Part shown: piece after piece, positions 1 to 8,306 of the stretch
How the letters are laid out: each line of letters opens with the position of its first letter
Position numbering within the stretch: the first letter of the stretch is position 1
Origin: a bacterium
Lineage (GTDB): Bacteria > Bacillota > Clostridia > Lachnospirales > Lachnospiraceae
Length of the DNA: 64,000 nt
Assembly: GCA_030539495.1 (NCBI GenBank)
Contig: JAUNRX010000002.1
Span: forward strand, 3,914 to 67,913
Direction: 5' to 3'
Program-made: the position numbers and the translations under genes
Notes under the pieces: generated by a model
The model's input: the letters and a program-made list of their open reading frames with translations, nothing else
What the model was told of the DNA's origin: nothing
The model's database searches: none

Positions 1-116
1 TATAGTCTAATTCTTTATAAATGTCAACTTATTACTCTTTTTTATACAATCTTATGCTTGTATACACTAGTATTTGGTATCTCCTTTTAAGAATAACAAA
101 GGGTCAGACCGAAGAG

Positions 117-143
117 ACTTTGGCTCGTTGTTCGCGTAAACGA
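117..143. repeat. Dispersed repeat module, copy E
   Basis: The stretch starting ACTTTGGCTCGTTGTTCGCG is nearly the same as ACTTTGGCTTGTTGTTCGCA at 47446-47471, the only differences in the first 25 bases being three transitions. Both copies are intergenic. The 47446 copy is directly joined to another module of the same repeat family (see 13231-13371). Function unknown. Confidence 0.5.
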
Positions 144-145
144 GA

Positions 146-176
146 AATAACGCCCTTATTAAGGACGTTATTTTTT
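146..176. terminator. Bidirectional intrinsic terminator
   Basis: AATAACG (146-152) pairs with CGTTATT (166-172), and the inner CCTT/AAGG extends the stem with one mismatch. A T-run follows on the plus strand. It lies just beyond the stop of the minus-strand dehydrogenase gene, which it probably ends. Confidence 0.6.
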
Positions 177-208
177 CAAGTAAGAGTATGGGAACAACTT
201 ACTTCAAC

Positions 209-1174
209 TTATTTATTTACAACATTTACTGACTTTCCATCCATAAATGCTCTAATATTACTTGCCGTAATCTCCATAATTCTCTGTCTAGCTTCCTTTG
301 CTGCCCAGGAAATATGAGGTGTAATAATGCAGTTCTTTGCCTTAAGAAGCGGATTATCTGCTTTTACAGGCTCTGTAGATAACACATCAAGTCCTGCTGC
401 ATAAACCTTTCCGCAATTTAATGCATCCGCCAAGTCCTGTTCTACAATAAGAGGGCCACGGCTGTTATTAATCAGAATAATGCCATCCTTCATTTTAGCG
501 ATGCTCTCTTTATTGATGATGCCTTCAGATTCTGAATTAAGCGGACAATGTAAGAAGATTACGTCAGATTCTGCTAATAAGGTATCCATTGGCACATACT
601 TTGCAACTTGTCTTCCTGCTTCACTTTGATGGGATTCATCGGCAAGTACGTTCATTCCTAATGCAGATAAAATTTTTGCTGTTCCTTGTCCAATTCTGCC
701 GAGTCCAATAATCCCCGCTGTCTTACCATATAGTTCAATCATTGGATAATCCCAGTAGCACCAGTCTACATTGTTTTCCCATTTCCCCTCTTTTACGGTT
801 TGGTCATGATGTCCGATATGGGAGCAGATCTCCATTAAAAGGCTTACTGCATATTGGGCTACCACTTGTGTACCATAATTCGGCACGTTTACAACTTGTA
901 TTCCTTTATTCTTAGCATACTCACAATCAATTACATTATATCCCGTTGCTAATACTGCAATTAACTTTAAATTAGGACAAGCATCAATGGTTTCTTTTGA
1001 AATTGGTGTCTTATTCGTTACAATAATTTCAGAATCACCAATTCTCTCTATAATAAGTGGTGATTCTATGTAGGAGGTTCTGTCATATACGACAACTTCA
1101 CCAAGCTCTTCTAATGGTTTCCAACTTAAATCTCCAGGGTTTTCTGTTATTCCATCCAATACTACTATCTTCAT
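209..1174 (-). CDS. D-2-hydroxyacid dehydrogenase (glycerate dehydrogenase-like)
   Basis: This 321-residue protein is a full-length member of the NAD-dependent D-isomer 2-hydroxyacid dehydrogenase family, which reversibly reduces 2-oxoacids such as hydroxypyruvate in the cytosol. The Rossmann motif GLGRIG appears near residue 158. The catalytic triad is visible: Arg in NNSRGPL, Glu in the DVLSTEP segment, and His in ITPHISW. The start ATG is preceded by a purine-rich AGGAAAAAA. The gene appears monocistronic and is followed by the hairpin at 146-176. The substrate (glycerate, lactate or another hydroxyacid) cannot be fixed from sequence; hydroxypyruvate/glycerate reductase is the nearest general match. 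Confidence 0.85.
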   Translation of the reverse strand: MKIVVLDGITENPGDLSWKPLEELGEVVVYDRTSYIESPLIIERIGDSEIIVTNKTPISKETIDACPNLKLIAVLATGYNVIDCEYAKNKGIQVVNVPNYGTQVVAQYAVSLLMEICSHIGHHDQTVKEGKWENNVDWCYWDYPMIELYGKTAGIIGLGRIGQGTAKILSALGMNVLADESHQSEAGRQVAKYVPMDTLLAESDVIFLHCPLNSESEGIINKESIAKMKDGIILINNSRGPLIVEQDLADALNCGKVYAAGLDVLSTEPVKADNPLLKAKNCIITPHISWAAKEARQRIMEITASNIRAFMDGKSVNVVNK

Positions 1175-1276
1175 TATTTTTTCCTACTTTCTTTGATTAA
1201 ATAGTCTTTATTATTACTATAATAAGTTTCTACTATTTACGCAAGAAAAAAATAACGTAGTATTTGTTGTGTTCGC

Positions 1277-2293
1277 TTACTTTAATTTTATCAGTTCAAT
1301 AGTAAGATGCTCTATATTCTTGTCGAACCATTTCATAAGTTTTGCAGAAAGAACTGCCTGCTGTAAATACATTTCTCTATTTCTTGTTATCGAAGTGTAG
1401 TACTGTCCATAAAAATTACTCACCGCAATCGTATAATAAAATAATTTCCCCATATTCTCCAGATCATAACTATTAAGCGTTCCATACCTCATATAAGCTT
1501 TTATATAATTCAGAAAATCCTCTATGTCAATTTCTCCACTTCTACACAATGGAGATGCATATACATAGGAACGCATAATTTCCCATATTACCGGATGAAC
1601 GCATGCAGACGTCCAATCAATTACTGCATTGATTTTATCCTCCCCACACAGTAATTGACTGATTGTATAATCCCCATGTGTATTTCTACATGTAAGCTTT
1701 GACAGATCAAATTCATACTTCGGAAAGTGTTTCATTAGCTCCATATTTGACTGGATATTTTCTAAATGAGTTGGCTCTATTTGCTCTAAATTCTTTAACA
1801 TTCCTTCATAGGAAGCAAGTGTTCCCTGTGGTGTCCGATATTTGAAAAAGTCTGCTCCAATTCCGCTAGGCAAAGGGTTATAATTTTCCAAACATTTATG
1901 TATCTTGCCAAGCATGACTGCAGCCTCCTCCATCAGCCAATCTGGTGCCTCATTATATTTATAAGTAAGACCACTAATAAAATGCTGGATATTGAATATG
2001 CGTCCATTCTCATCCACCGACAGCACCTGTCCCTGCTTGTTTTTTACAAATCTACAAACAGAGATGTTTTGCTTTAACAGATACTCACAAAGTGCTATCT
2101 CGATTTCAGGATTGTTCATTTCATTTTCACTTATATACTTCACCACATATCTAGCCTCTGCACAGGTGACGAAATAAGTAGAAGAACCGACGCCATACTT
2201 TGATCGTCTGACATCGTCAAGCTTCAAACCATAAAGCATATACATACTCTGTTTTAACTGCTCAAACTCAAGTTGCTCTAACAAATCCATCAT
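1277..2293 (-). CDS. Phosphotransferase family kinase (APH/CotS-like)
   Basis: A 338-residue soluble protein of the aminoglycoside-phosphotransferase/choline-kinase/CotS fold. The catalytic loop is HGDYTISQLL and the metal-binding segment is AVIDWTSACVHP, which corresponds to the D-F-x element of this family. The N-terminal half shows the expected nucleotide-binding strands (GVGSSTYFVT, then ARYVVKYI). AGGGAGG stands eight bases before the ATG. In spore formers relatives act as spore-coat-associated kinases or phosphorylate small amines and sugars. The substrate here is not deducible, and drug resistance should not be assumed. Confidence 0.75.
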   Translation of the reverse strand: MMDLLEQLEFEQLKQSMYMLYGLKLDDVRRSKYGVGSSTYFVTCAEARYVVKYISENEMNNPEIEIALCEYLLKQNISVCRFVKNKQGQVLSVDENGRIFNIQHFISGLTYKYNEAPDWLMEEAAVMLGKIHKCLENYNPLPSGIGADFFKYRTPQGTLASYEGMLKNLEQIEPTHLENIQSNMELMKHFPKYEFDLSKLTCRNTHGDYTISQLLCGEDKINAVIDWTSACVHPVIWEIMRSYVYASPLCRSGEIDIEDFLNYIKAYMRYGTLNSYDLENMGKLFYYTIAVSNFYGQYYTSITRNREMYLQQAVLSAKLMKWFDKNIEHLTIELIKLK

Positions 2294-2329
2294 TGCATCC
2301 TCCCTCTTTTAACTTTTGTCATTTCGCAT

Positions 2330-2498
2330 TTATATTCTTTGAATGATCTCTTTGGGAACTAATAACAAGTTATTAGATGAGTACAGCTCTCTGATTTTCT
2401 CCATATTGTCATCTGTATCACAGGAAAGTTCTGCAACCAAGTCTAATAACCCTAATTCTTCCTCCTGGTTGTACCTTAGAGCTAATGCCAAATTTCAT
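2330..2498 (-). pseudogene. Small gene broken by a one-base frameshift after its start
   Basis: On the minus strand AAGGAG (2510-2515) stands 11 bases before ATG (2498-2496). The ATG frame stops after 25 codons. One base later, right after codon 2, another frame is open to a TAA at 2330. It reads as a normal acidic, helical protein end (…LALALRYNQEEELG… to …LLVPKEIIQRI). The total length is 169 nt, one more than a multiple of three, so a single extra base in the A3T3 run would explain it. I do not recognise the family. It lies immediately upstream of the kinase gene. Confidence 0.5.
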
Positions 2499-2756
2499 GG
2501 AATCTTCTTCTCCTTCACCTATTTAATTGAAATCTATATTAAAAAACAAATTCACTGCTGGTCCATACTAGTATTTGAAAAAAGCCATTCTTATGTCTTA
2601 TATCACTTGCAAAAATGAAAACCATTATATCAGCGTTTCTATTTACAGTTACCTATATGTATATTTTACCATATCTTTTCGAGCTAACCACTTATTTTAT
2701 CCATAAAATATATTTCATTTTATCCGTTGTATTTTCTGATTCAGGTAAACTTAAAC

Positions 2757-2855
2757 TTATTTAAGCAAACAACGAGAGAAACTCTCAGACCGTATTTCTT
2801 CTAATTGTTCACTAAAATAGATAACAATATAATTGAGCAGTTCATGAAATATGTA
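2757..2855 (-). pseudogene. Remnant of an ABC-F ATPase gene
   Basis: Positions 2796-2820 are identical over 25 bases to 8397-8421, which lies inside the intact ABC-F gene, and similarity continues with scattered mismatches to about 2855. Read on the minus strand the fragment gives HELLNYIVIYFSEQLEE. The intact gene has DEPLNYMDLYFSEQLEE at its second Walker B motif, so the essential Asp and Pro are lost. The frame soon ends at a TAA. This is a fossil piece of a paralogue or of an old duplication; no other part of an ABC-F gene was found next to it. Confidence 0.6.
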
Positions 2856-2905
2856 GAATAGTAAAAAAGATCCTTACATAAAGTAAGAATCTTTTTACTA
2901 TTCTA
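2854..2905 (-). terminator. Terminator of the dynamin-like GTPase operon
   Basis: TAGAATAGTAAAAAAGAT pairs with ATCTTTTTACTATTCTA, giving a stem of more than 20 bp with few mismatches. It begins 14 bases after the stop of the last GTPase gene (2919). Confidence 0.75.
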
Positions 2906-2918
2906 CGAACCTATTATT

Positions 2919-4523
2919 TTATTGTAATTCACTACGAATTTCCGTAAGTTTCTCATACACTTTACTTAAATTTTCATTTACTAATAGAAATTCTTTTTCT
3001 TTTTGATCTGAAATCGATATCAACTGATTTGTATACTCATAAGCTCCTTTATAGAAGGCTTCAATATTTTCACTTGCTGATTTTAATGCTTCCTCTTCAT
3101 ATTTGTGAAGTTGAAGATTAATTTGCGTTCTTGCTTCCTGTAATGCATTCATTCTTCGATTCATTTCTTCATGCTGTCTTGCATTTTGCTGTTCAATCTG
3201 TGCCTGTAACTCTGCAATCTTTCTATCTTTTTCTCTATTACCTTTAAAGAATGAAATTACTCCGTGTACCACTGCAACAACTACCGGAATTGGAATTGGA
3301 ATTGGCGTAGGTAATGGAAGTACCATTGGTGCCATTTTTGTTGCGGCTGCAGCCGAAGCTATATTCATCGCGGCATCAAAACCACTAGTTCCTTTGCTTT
3401 CTTCAAAATTGCTTTCTGCACAGGCCGCTGACACAGATGCAGTATCTAATTTTTCTGTATTAACATATAACTGTAATTCAGGTTTTTGAATCATTTCATT
3501 AAGTTCTATATTAAAACGGTTATAGCTATTTTCTACTTCCTCTGTGATATACTTTCCAATCCTATCGGATAACTCTTGTTGTAAACCTTCTATGCTTGAT
3601 CCTGAAGTTACAGCAGAATACATTAAATCACTATATTTGCGAATTTCCATACGAATCATAGAACTTAAATGACTAATTGATTCTGATTTTTGCTTTGATA
3701 ACTCGTGTAATTCCTCTGCTAGTTGTTTTCCATTTTCCTCTTGAATGTTATCTTTCATACTTCCAGATAACTTATCCATTGCTGAAAACATCAAATCAAT
3801 TGGAGTTAGTAACATTTTAATTTCATCAATCTTTTTTAATTCATCTGTTATTAAAATTTCAAGATCCTGTATTTTACTAATTTCTAAAAGCTTAGCTTTA
3901 TTTTCTGACTTAGCTCTATATGCTGTATTCGCATTTACTGCAATAAATTGATATTTTTGCTCAATATGATTAATATTCTTTAATTGTGCCGCTTTTTGAA
4001 TATTTTCATATAATTTGCTTCTAATATCATTAATAATTTCTTCTTCACTATTTTGCTTTTTATTTAAAACAATAATAAGCGGTTTTCCGGCAGCAATTAT
4101 TTCAACGATTTCATTTGCTACAATACTACTGTCAAATGTATCACTATCATCTACCACGAACATAATTACATTATGTTTTCTTAGCTCTGGTTTAGAAAGC
4201 TTATAATCTTCAATAGGACCATTAATTCCTGGAGTATCTACAAGATTAAAATTCTCCCATTTATAATTTGTAATTTGATGTGTCTCAGGTACATCCGCTA
4301 CACTTGCTTTTAACTCTCCAAAGATAGCATTTAACAAGGAACTTTTTCCTGCATTATATACACCGTAGAACATTAAACTTGGATCAACTCGTTGTAAACA
4401 CTGTTCTATTTCTTCAATCTCTTTTGTAATGACACTGCCAAACTCACAGCTTTGTCCAATCAATTGTAGCTGTTTCACTTGTTCATTGATTTCACCTTTG
4501 TAATCTCTAATTTTACTACGCAT
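2919..4523 (-). CDS. Dynamin-like GTPase with membrane-insertion segment
   Basis: About 534 residues. GTPase signatures are in order: P-loop GVYNAGKSS near residue 55, DTPGING near 97, and LNKKQ as the G4 element. After a long helical middle, the segment TKMAPMVLP…VVVAVVHGVISFF, rich in Pro and hydrophobic residues, could insert into membrane. It is followed by a Glu/Gln-rich coiled coil to the end. This is the layout of bacterial dynamin-like proteins, which remodel or tether membranes by GTP-driven assembly. I prefer ATG at 4523 over the GTG at 4532. Either start lies a few bases from, or inside, the end of the preceding GTPase gene, so translation is probably coupled. It is the last gene of three. 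Confidence 0.75.
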   Translation of the reverse strand: MRSKIRDYKGEINEQVKQLQLIGQSCEFGSVITKEIEEIEQCLQRVDPSLMFYGVYNAGKSSLLNAIFGELKASVADVPETHQITNYKWENFNLVDTPGINGPIEDYKLSKPELRKHNVIMFVVDDSDTFDSSIVANEIVEIIAAGKPLIIVLNKKQNSEEEIINDIRSKLYENIQKAAQLKNINHIEQKYQFIAVNANTAYRAKSENKAKLLEISKIQDLEILITDELKKIDEIKMLLTPIDLMFSAMDKLSGSMKDNIQEENGKQLAEELHELSKQKSESISHLSSMIRMEIRKYSDLMYSAVTSGSSIEGLQQELSDRIGKYITEEVENSYNRFNIELNEMIQKPELQLYVNTEKLDTASVSAACAESNFEESKGTSGFDAAMNIASAAAATKMAPMVLPLPTPIPIPIPVVVAVVHGVISFFKGNREKDRKIAELQAQIEQQNARQHEEMNRRMNALQEARTQINLQLHKYEEEALKSASENIEAFYKGAYEYTNQLISISDQKEKEFLLVNENLSKVYEKLTEIRSELQ

Positions 4524-6276
4524 GTTCTCCACACTCCATTAACTCATTGCTTATCTTTTGCTCAACTTCATCTAGCTTATCCATAATCTTATAAAGAATC
4601 GCTTTTTCACTATCAAAATATTCTACCACAATATTCTGAAGTGTTTCCTTTACAACTGGCTGGAACTCTGATTCAAAATTTGAAATAATCGAATCTAGCA
4701 TTTGACCAGAGTTATCTCCTACAAGAAGTTTTCTTTCAATCTCATTAGAGCTCTTCTTTATGCTTGTATATTCTTTACCAAATACACTTCCTATCTTTTC
4801 AAATAGATTTTTAGGATCTCTCTTTACTTCCTTTATCTTATATTCAGTATAGCTAAAGGTTTCATACTTCGCTTCTAATGCCATATCCATCTTCATATTC
4901 AGCGTTTGAATATTACTATGTTTGAACTCAGATAAAACTTTTGATACTTGTTTCTGAATTATTTCATTAAAGTTATTCAGTATAATGGTAGTTACTTTTT
5001 GTTTTACATTCTCTACTTGTTGTCCACTTTGTAACGCTACGCTCATTTTGGATAACTCTAAATCAATCATTGGAATTGATTTCATACGTACTTCCTGTAA
5101 CAATGTCTGCTCTAACTTCTGTAAATAGCTAATTTTATCTTCAATATTTGCAAGTATTTGTGTAAAGGAGTTTTTCATATCTGTGATACCATCTACTCGT
5201 CCTGTTTCTGTTTCAAACCCTGAAATAATATCACGGATTACACTATTGACTCTTTGACGTGGTGCAAGCATTTTCACTTCAACTGTATCATTTTTTAGAA
5301 TTACTCCAAGTTCTTTATAAAAACGATTGATACCGCTTTGTTCAAATTTCTCCTCATCATTATTAGCAACACCCTGTCTTGCTAATTGAACACTTACACT
5401 AATACTATCTACTTTTTTAAATAATTCTAGATCTTTATTATTTGCAAATAAATCCTGTACATATTTCTCCTGTTTGTTACGATCCTGGTCACTCTTAGGA
5501 ACTAACAATGTACATATTTCCCCATCAATCTCATCTTCTATTTTCATATCTGATTTATTGATTACAACTAGTACTGGTTTCTGTTTTTCCATTAATCTGC
5601 TTAATTCTTGAAACTCATCAAATTTAGCAGGGGAAGAGGAAGACATTACAAATACTACCAAATCTGCATAATCTACATATTTTTTTGCTAATGCCTCATT
5701 TTCTCCATTAATAGAATGAATTCCTGGAGAATCAACCCAAGTCAAGCCGTTATTTAACGTATAATACTGAATTGTACTTGTCTCTTCTCTATAGTTTTCT
5801 TTGAATTCTTTCTTCTCCATTTGTGTTGGTTTTGCTTTTTCTTTACTATCTGCAATGTCATATACATAAAAATCCGGTACTGGTGGGTAATACGTTCTTA
5901 TTTCTTCCGGAAATACACCCGCAATAAAATTACCAAGAGAACTCTTACCAACATTCACATTGCCAAATACTACAACTAGCATGGACTTTTCGAATTGATT
6001 GATAAACTCCTTGCCATTCATATACGTGTTTACTAATCCCATCCAAGAAGTGCTTTTTTCTTTATATTGATGTAATGTTTCTTCTAACTGCACTGCAAAC
6101 TCACCCTTAGAGTTTACAATCTTCATTTGTTGTAGTTCTTCATTGAATTTGGTTACAATATCTTGAATCGATTTATCCTTCGTCTCAATTACATTGGAGT
6201 TTTTCTTTAACGCTTCTCCTGCATGACTAACAGAAGACAAAAAATTATTTATATTTTCTGCAATCTGTCTATTCAT
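4516..6276 (-). CDS. Dynamin-like GTPase (middle gene of three)
   Basis: A 586-residue protein with P-loop GNVNVGKSS near residue 105, switch II WVDSPGIH near 180, and G4 VVINKSD near 240. A conserved-looking MSSSSPAKFDE segment lies between the last two. The C-terminal 300 residues are predicted helical and charged, with no obvious transmembrane segment, as in assembly (stalk) regions of dynamin-like proteins. Its start overlaps the end of the upstream GTPase gene by eight bases, and its end meets the next gene. Heteromeric assembly with the neighbours, as in known two-component bacterial dynamins, is an inference from this arrangement. Confidence 0.75.
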   Translation of the reverse strand: MNRQIAENINNFLSSVSHAGEALKKNSNVIETKDKSIQDIVTKFNEELQQMKIVNSKGEFAVQLEETLHQYKEKSTSWMGLVNTYMNGKEFINQFEKSMLVVVFGNVNVGKSSLGNFIAGVFPEEIRTYYPPVPDFYVYDIADSKEKAKPTQMEKKEFKENYREETSTIQYYTLNNGLTWVDSPGIHSINGENEALAKKYVDYADLVVFVMSSSSPAKFDEFQELSRLMEKQKPVLVVINKSDMKIEDEIDGEICTLLVPKSDQDRNKQEKYVQDLFANNKDLELFKKVDSISVSVQLARQGVANNDEEKFEQSGINRFYKELGVILKNDTVEVKMLAPRQRVNSVIRDIISGFETETGRVDGITDMKNSFTQILANIEDKISYLQKLEQTLLQEVRMKSIPMIDLELSKMSVALQSGQQVENVKQKVTTIILNNFNEIIQKQVSKVLSEFKHSNIQTLNMKMDMALEAKYETFSYTEYKIKEVKRDPKNLFEKIGSVFGKEYTSIKKSSNEIERKLLVGDNSGQMLDSIISNFESEFQPVVKETLQNIVVEYFDSEKAILYKIMDKLDEVEQKISNELMECGEHA

Positions 6277-7927
6277 ATTTATGTCCTCTAACGTATTCTA
6301 AGCACTCTGTAATCATGTCTGCATTCACTTTTAATTTCATCTCATACTGTTCTGAACGTTGACTATCTTTGCATAATTCATTTTTCATGGTTTTAAGAAT
6401 TGTAGTTACAGCCTTTTCCCAAAGTGTAACTTGTTCCTCCATGGATTTTAACATCTCGTCTTGCACTTCTTGTGCTAACTTTCTAGCTGGTCTTGTTCTA
6501 TCCTCCATAATATCATACGCGCGATCTCTAATATCATCTATCGCTCCGCTAATATCCCAAGAATAATAACAAACATCTTTTTCCTTCATGCCAAAGAATC
6601 CAGATGTGTATTCTGTTCTATAATCATAATCAATATCTAAATTATAGCCTGATAGATAATTACTTGCTGATCCGAAAATATGATAGTCGATAAAACTGAT
6701 ATCTCTATATATGTCTCCAAATTTCTTTTGGTAATCTGAATTTTGCTTTACTTTGTCTAAGTTTAATGTAGGGAAATCTTTTAATGTACCATTTACACTA
6801 AGATATAATTCTTTTATTTCATTGCATTGCTCTAATAATGCCACCTTAAGATTTCTAATATCACTACCTTCAAATGCAATATTTTCACATCTTTGCACAA
6901 TTGCATTCATTTGACTTGTCATTGCACTTCCCGCATTTCTAAGTGCTTCTTCGCAAGCTCTAGTCCCGTCACTTCTTGCAGAATACTCTGATTTATAGGT
7001 TGCGCCTGATCTTCTATTGGCACTGATATAAAGAGACTCTATCTTTACATCAATGCTTCCACTTCGTTTAAGCAGATTATGTCCTTGACTTAACTTACTT
7101 TCAATTTTATCTATCGTATTTTGAGATTTCTTATATTCACTAAGCTCTTCATTACACTTTTTCAATTCAGTCAAAATATGGCTTTGGCTTGCTATAAATT
7201 CTGCTTCTAATTTTTCAATTAATTCACTTTCATAAGCGTCATAACTTGCCTTAATCGATTGATCCTGAATACTCTTTTTGATACTAGTCTTTAATGTCTC
7301 TATATTAGAATGCTGAACAAGTAATGATTTATTTTCTTCTATTCCTTTTAAATATCCTAATGAGTTTACGGCTACAACATCATAGAATTTAGCATGAAAC
7401 AGTTTTTCTAGCTGTCTATTCATAATGCCAACCAACTCTTCTAATTGTGCCTCTTCCACTTGATCCTTGTTTGTCAGCACCAATGTTGTCGCTTTAAAAA
7501 AGTCTTCTTCCGTTGCAAAGTACTTGGCAATCTTGTCAATTGCCTCTACTTCCATTTTATTAAATTCTCCATCTACAATATTATGTATAAAAAGAATACG
7601 ATTTGCCTTTTTATATCCGTTAAATGCAGTTTCATCATCCTCACAATTTGCATCTAATCCCGGAGTATCGACTAAAATATAATCATCTAGCTCAATCTCA
7701 GTATTTTCTGCAGTCACACGGACAACCCCTGTATCTAACTTTTTATATCCAATCAAAGCGTTAAACAAAGAACTCTTACCTGCATTCATTAATCCTGCAT
7801 TAATAATTCTTATTTTTTCTCCATGACTTTCCACCTGATTTTGGATTTCAATTAATAAGGCTTCTACATTTTCTAATTCTAATGCCCCTAATCTTTCCCT
7901 TAAATATTTTAAATTTTCTTTTTTCAT
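6269..7927 (-). CDS. Dynamin-like GTPase (first gene of three)
   Basis: About 552 residues. P-loop is GLMNAGKSS, switch II is LVDTPGLDA, and G4 is LTNKDQ; the remainder is largely helical with two Tyr-rich stretches near the C-terminus. The start is the ATG at 7927, preceded by AGGAGC seven bases upstream. A longer frame from TTG at 7999 is excluded because that codon lies in the -35 box of the promoter at 7971-7999. The three GTPases differ in sequence, so they are diverged paralogues rather than a recent duplication. The family is known for membrane remodelling; some bacterial members help toxin export or phage resistance. The role here is undetermined. Confidence 0.75.
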   Translation of the reverse strand: MKKENLKYLRERLGALELENVEALLIEIQNQVESHGEKIRIINAGLMNAGKSSLFNALIGYKKLDTGVVRVTAENTEIELDDYILVDTPGLDANCEDDETAFNGYKKANRILFIHNIVDGEFNKMEVEAIDKIAKYFATEEDFFKATTLVLTNKDQVEEAQLEELVGIMNRQLEKLFHAKFYDVVAVNSLGYLKGIEENKSLLVQHSNIETLKTSIKKSIQDQSIKASYDAYESELIEKLEAEFIASQSHILTELKKCNEELSEYKKSQNTIDKIESKLSQGHNLLKRSGSIDVKIESLYISANRRSGATYKSEYSARSDGTRACEEALRNAGSAMTSQMNAIVQRCENIAFEGSDIRNLKVALLEQCNEIKELYLSVNGTLKDFPTLNLDKVKQNSDYQKKFGDIYRDISFIDYHIFGSASNYLSGYNLDIDYDYRTEYTSGFFGMKEKDVCYYSWDISGAIDDIRDRAYDIMEDRTRPARKLAQEVQDEMLKSMEEQVTLWEKAVTTILKTMKNELCKDSQRSEQYEMKLKVNADMITECLEYVRGHKYE

Positions 7928-7970
7928 TAATAAGCTCCTATAATGTTCTTTAGTAGTGTCCCTAATACGG

Positions 7971-7999
7971 ATTATACAATATTTGTTATTATTCGACAA
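7971..7999 (-). promoter_or_regulatory. Sigma-A promoter of the GTPase operon
   Basis: Minus-strand TTGTCG (-35, 7994-7999), a 17-base spacer and TATAAT (-10, 7971-7976). The predicted transcript would start near 7964, about 37 bases before the first GTPase start codon. Confidence 0.7.
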
Positions 8000-8178
8000 T
8001 ATTCTTTTTCTATTTATTTCATAAATTATTATCCAATTTTTCCCTCACTGATTAAATGTAATAAAAAAGGGCCAAGCATATCCTTTCGGAATAACTTTCC
8101 CCCTCAGTGCTAATTATATACACAGGTTTCCCAAGCAAGTCAACCAATGTTATGTACAGCACCATTACTGGTGCTACT

Positions 8179-8293
8179 CTATGGAAATAATTCTAGTTTA
8201 CAATCATGATCCGTATTGTCACAATTTATTCATTTCACAATAGAATCCTTCTAAATTATCAATTTTATCTCCATCTGAAACTACTTTTATCAT
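8179..8293 (-). pseudogene. Barstar-like gene remnant
   Basis: From ATG (8293-8291) the minus strand reads MIKVVSDGDKIDNLEGFYCE then MNKL and a TGA. Shifting one base gives DNTDHDCKLELFP and another stop. The pattern (I/V)-x-DG-x-x-I-x-x-x-x-x-FYxE followed by a Leu-rich turn is the N-terminus of barstar-family ribonuclease inhibitors as I know them. The rest of that family's sequence is absent. Further open stretches down to 8050 may be more of the decayed gene. No barnase-type partner was seen nearby. Confidence 0.4.
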
Positions 8294-8306
8294 TTGTATC
8301 TCTCAT

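Noticed and set aside
21..317. 98-codon plus-strand ORF at the window start
   Set aside because: It runs over a terminator hairpin and into the end of the dehydrogenase gene, without a ribosome binding site.
2343..2618. 91-codon plus-strand ORF
   Set aside because: Its antisense strand carries the ribosome binding site and better protein-like frame of the broken small gene.
7928..7999. N-terminal extension of the first GTPase from TTG at 7999
   Set aside because: The TTG is inside the -35 box of a good promoter, and the ATG at 7927 has a well-placed ribosome binding site.
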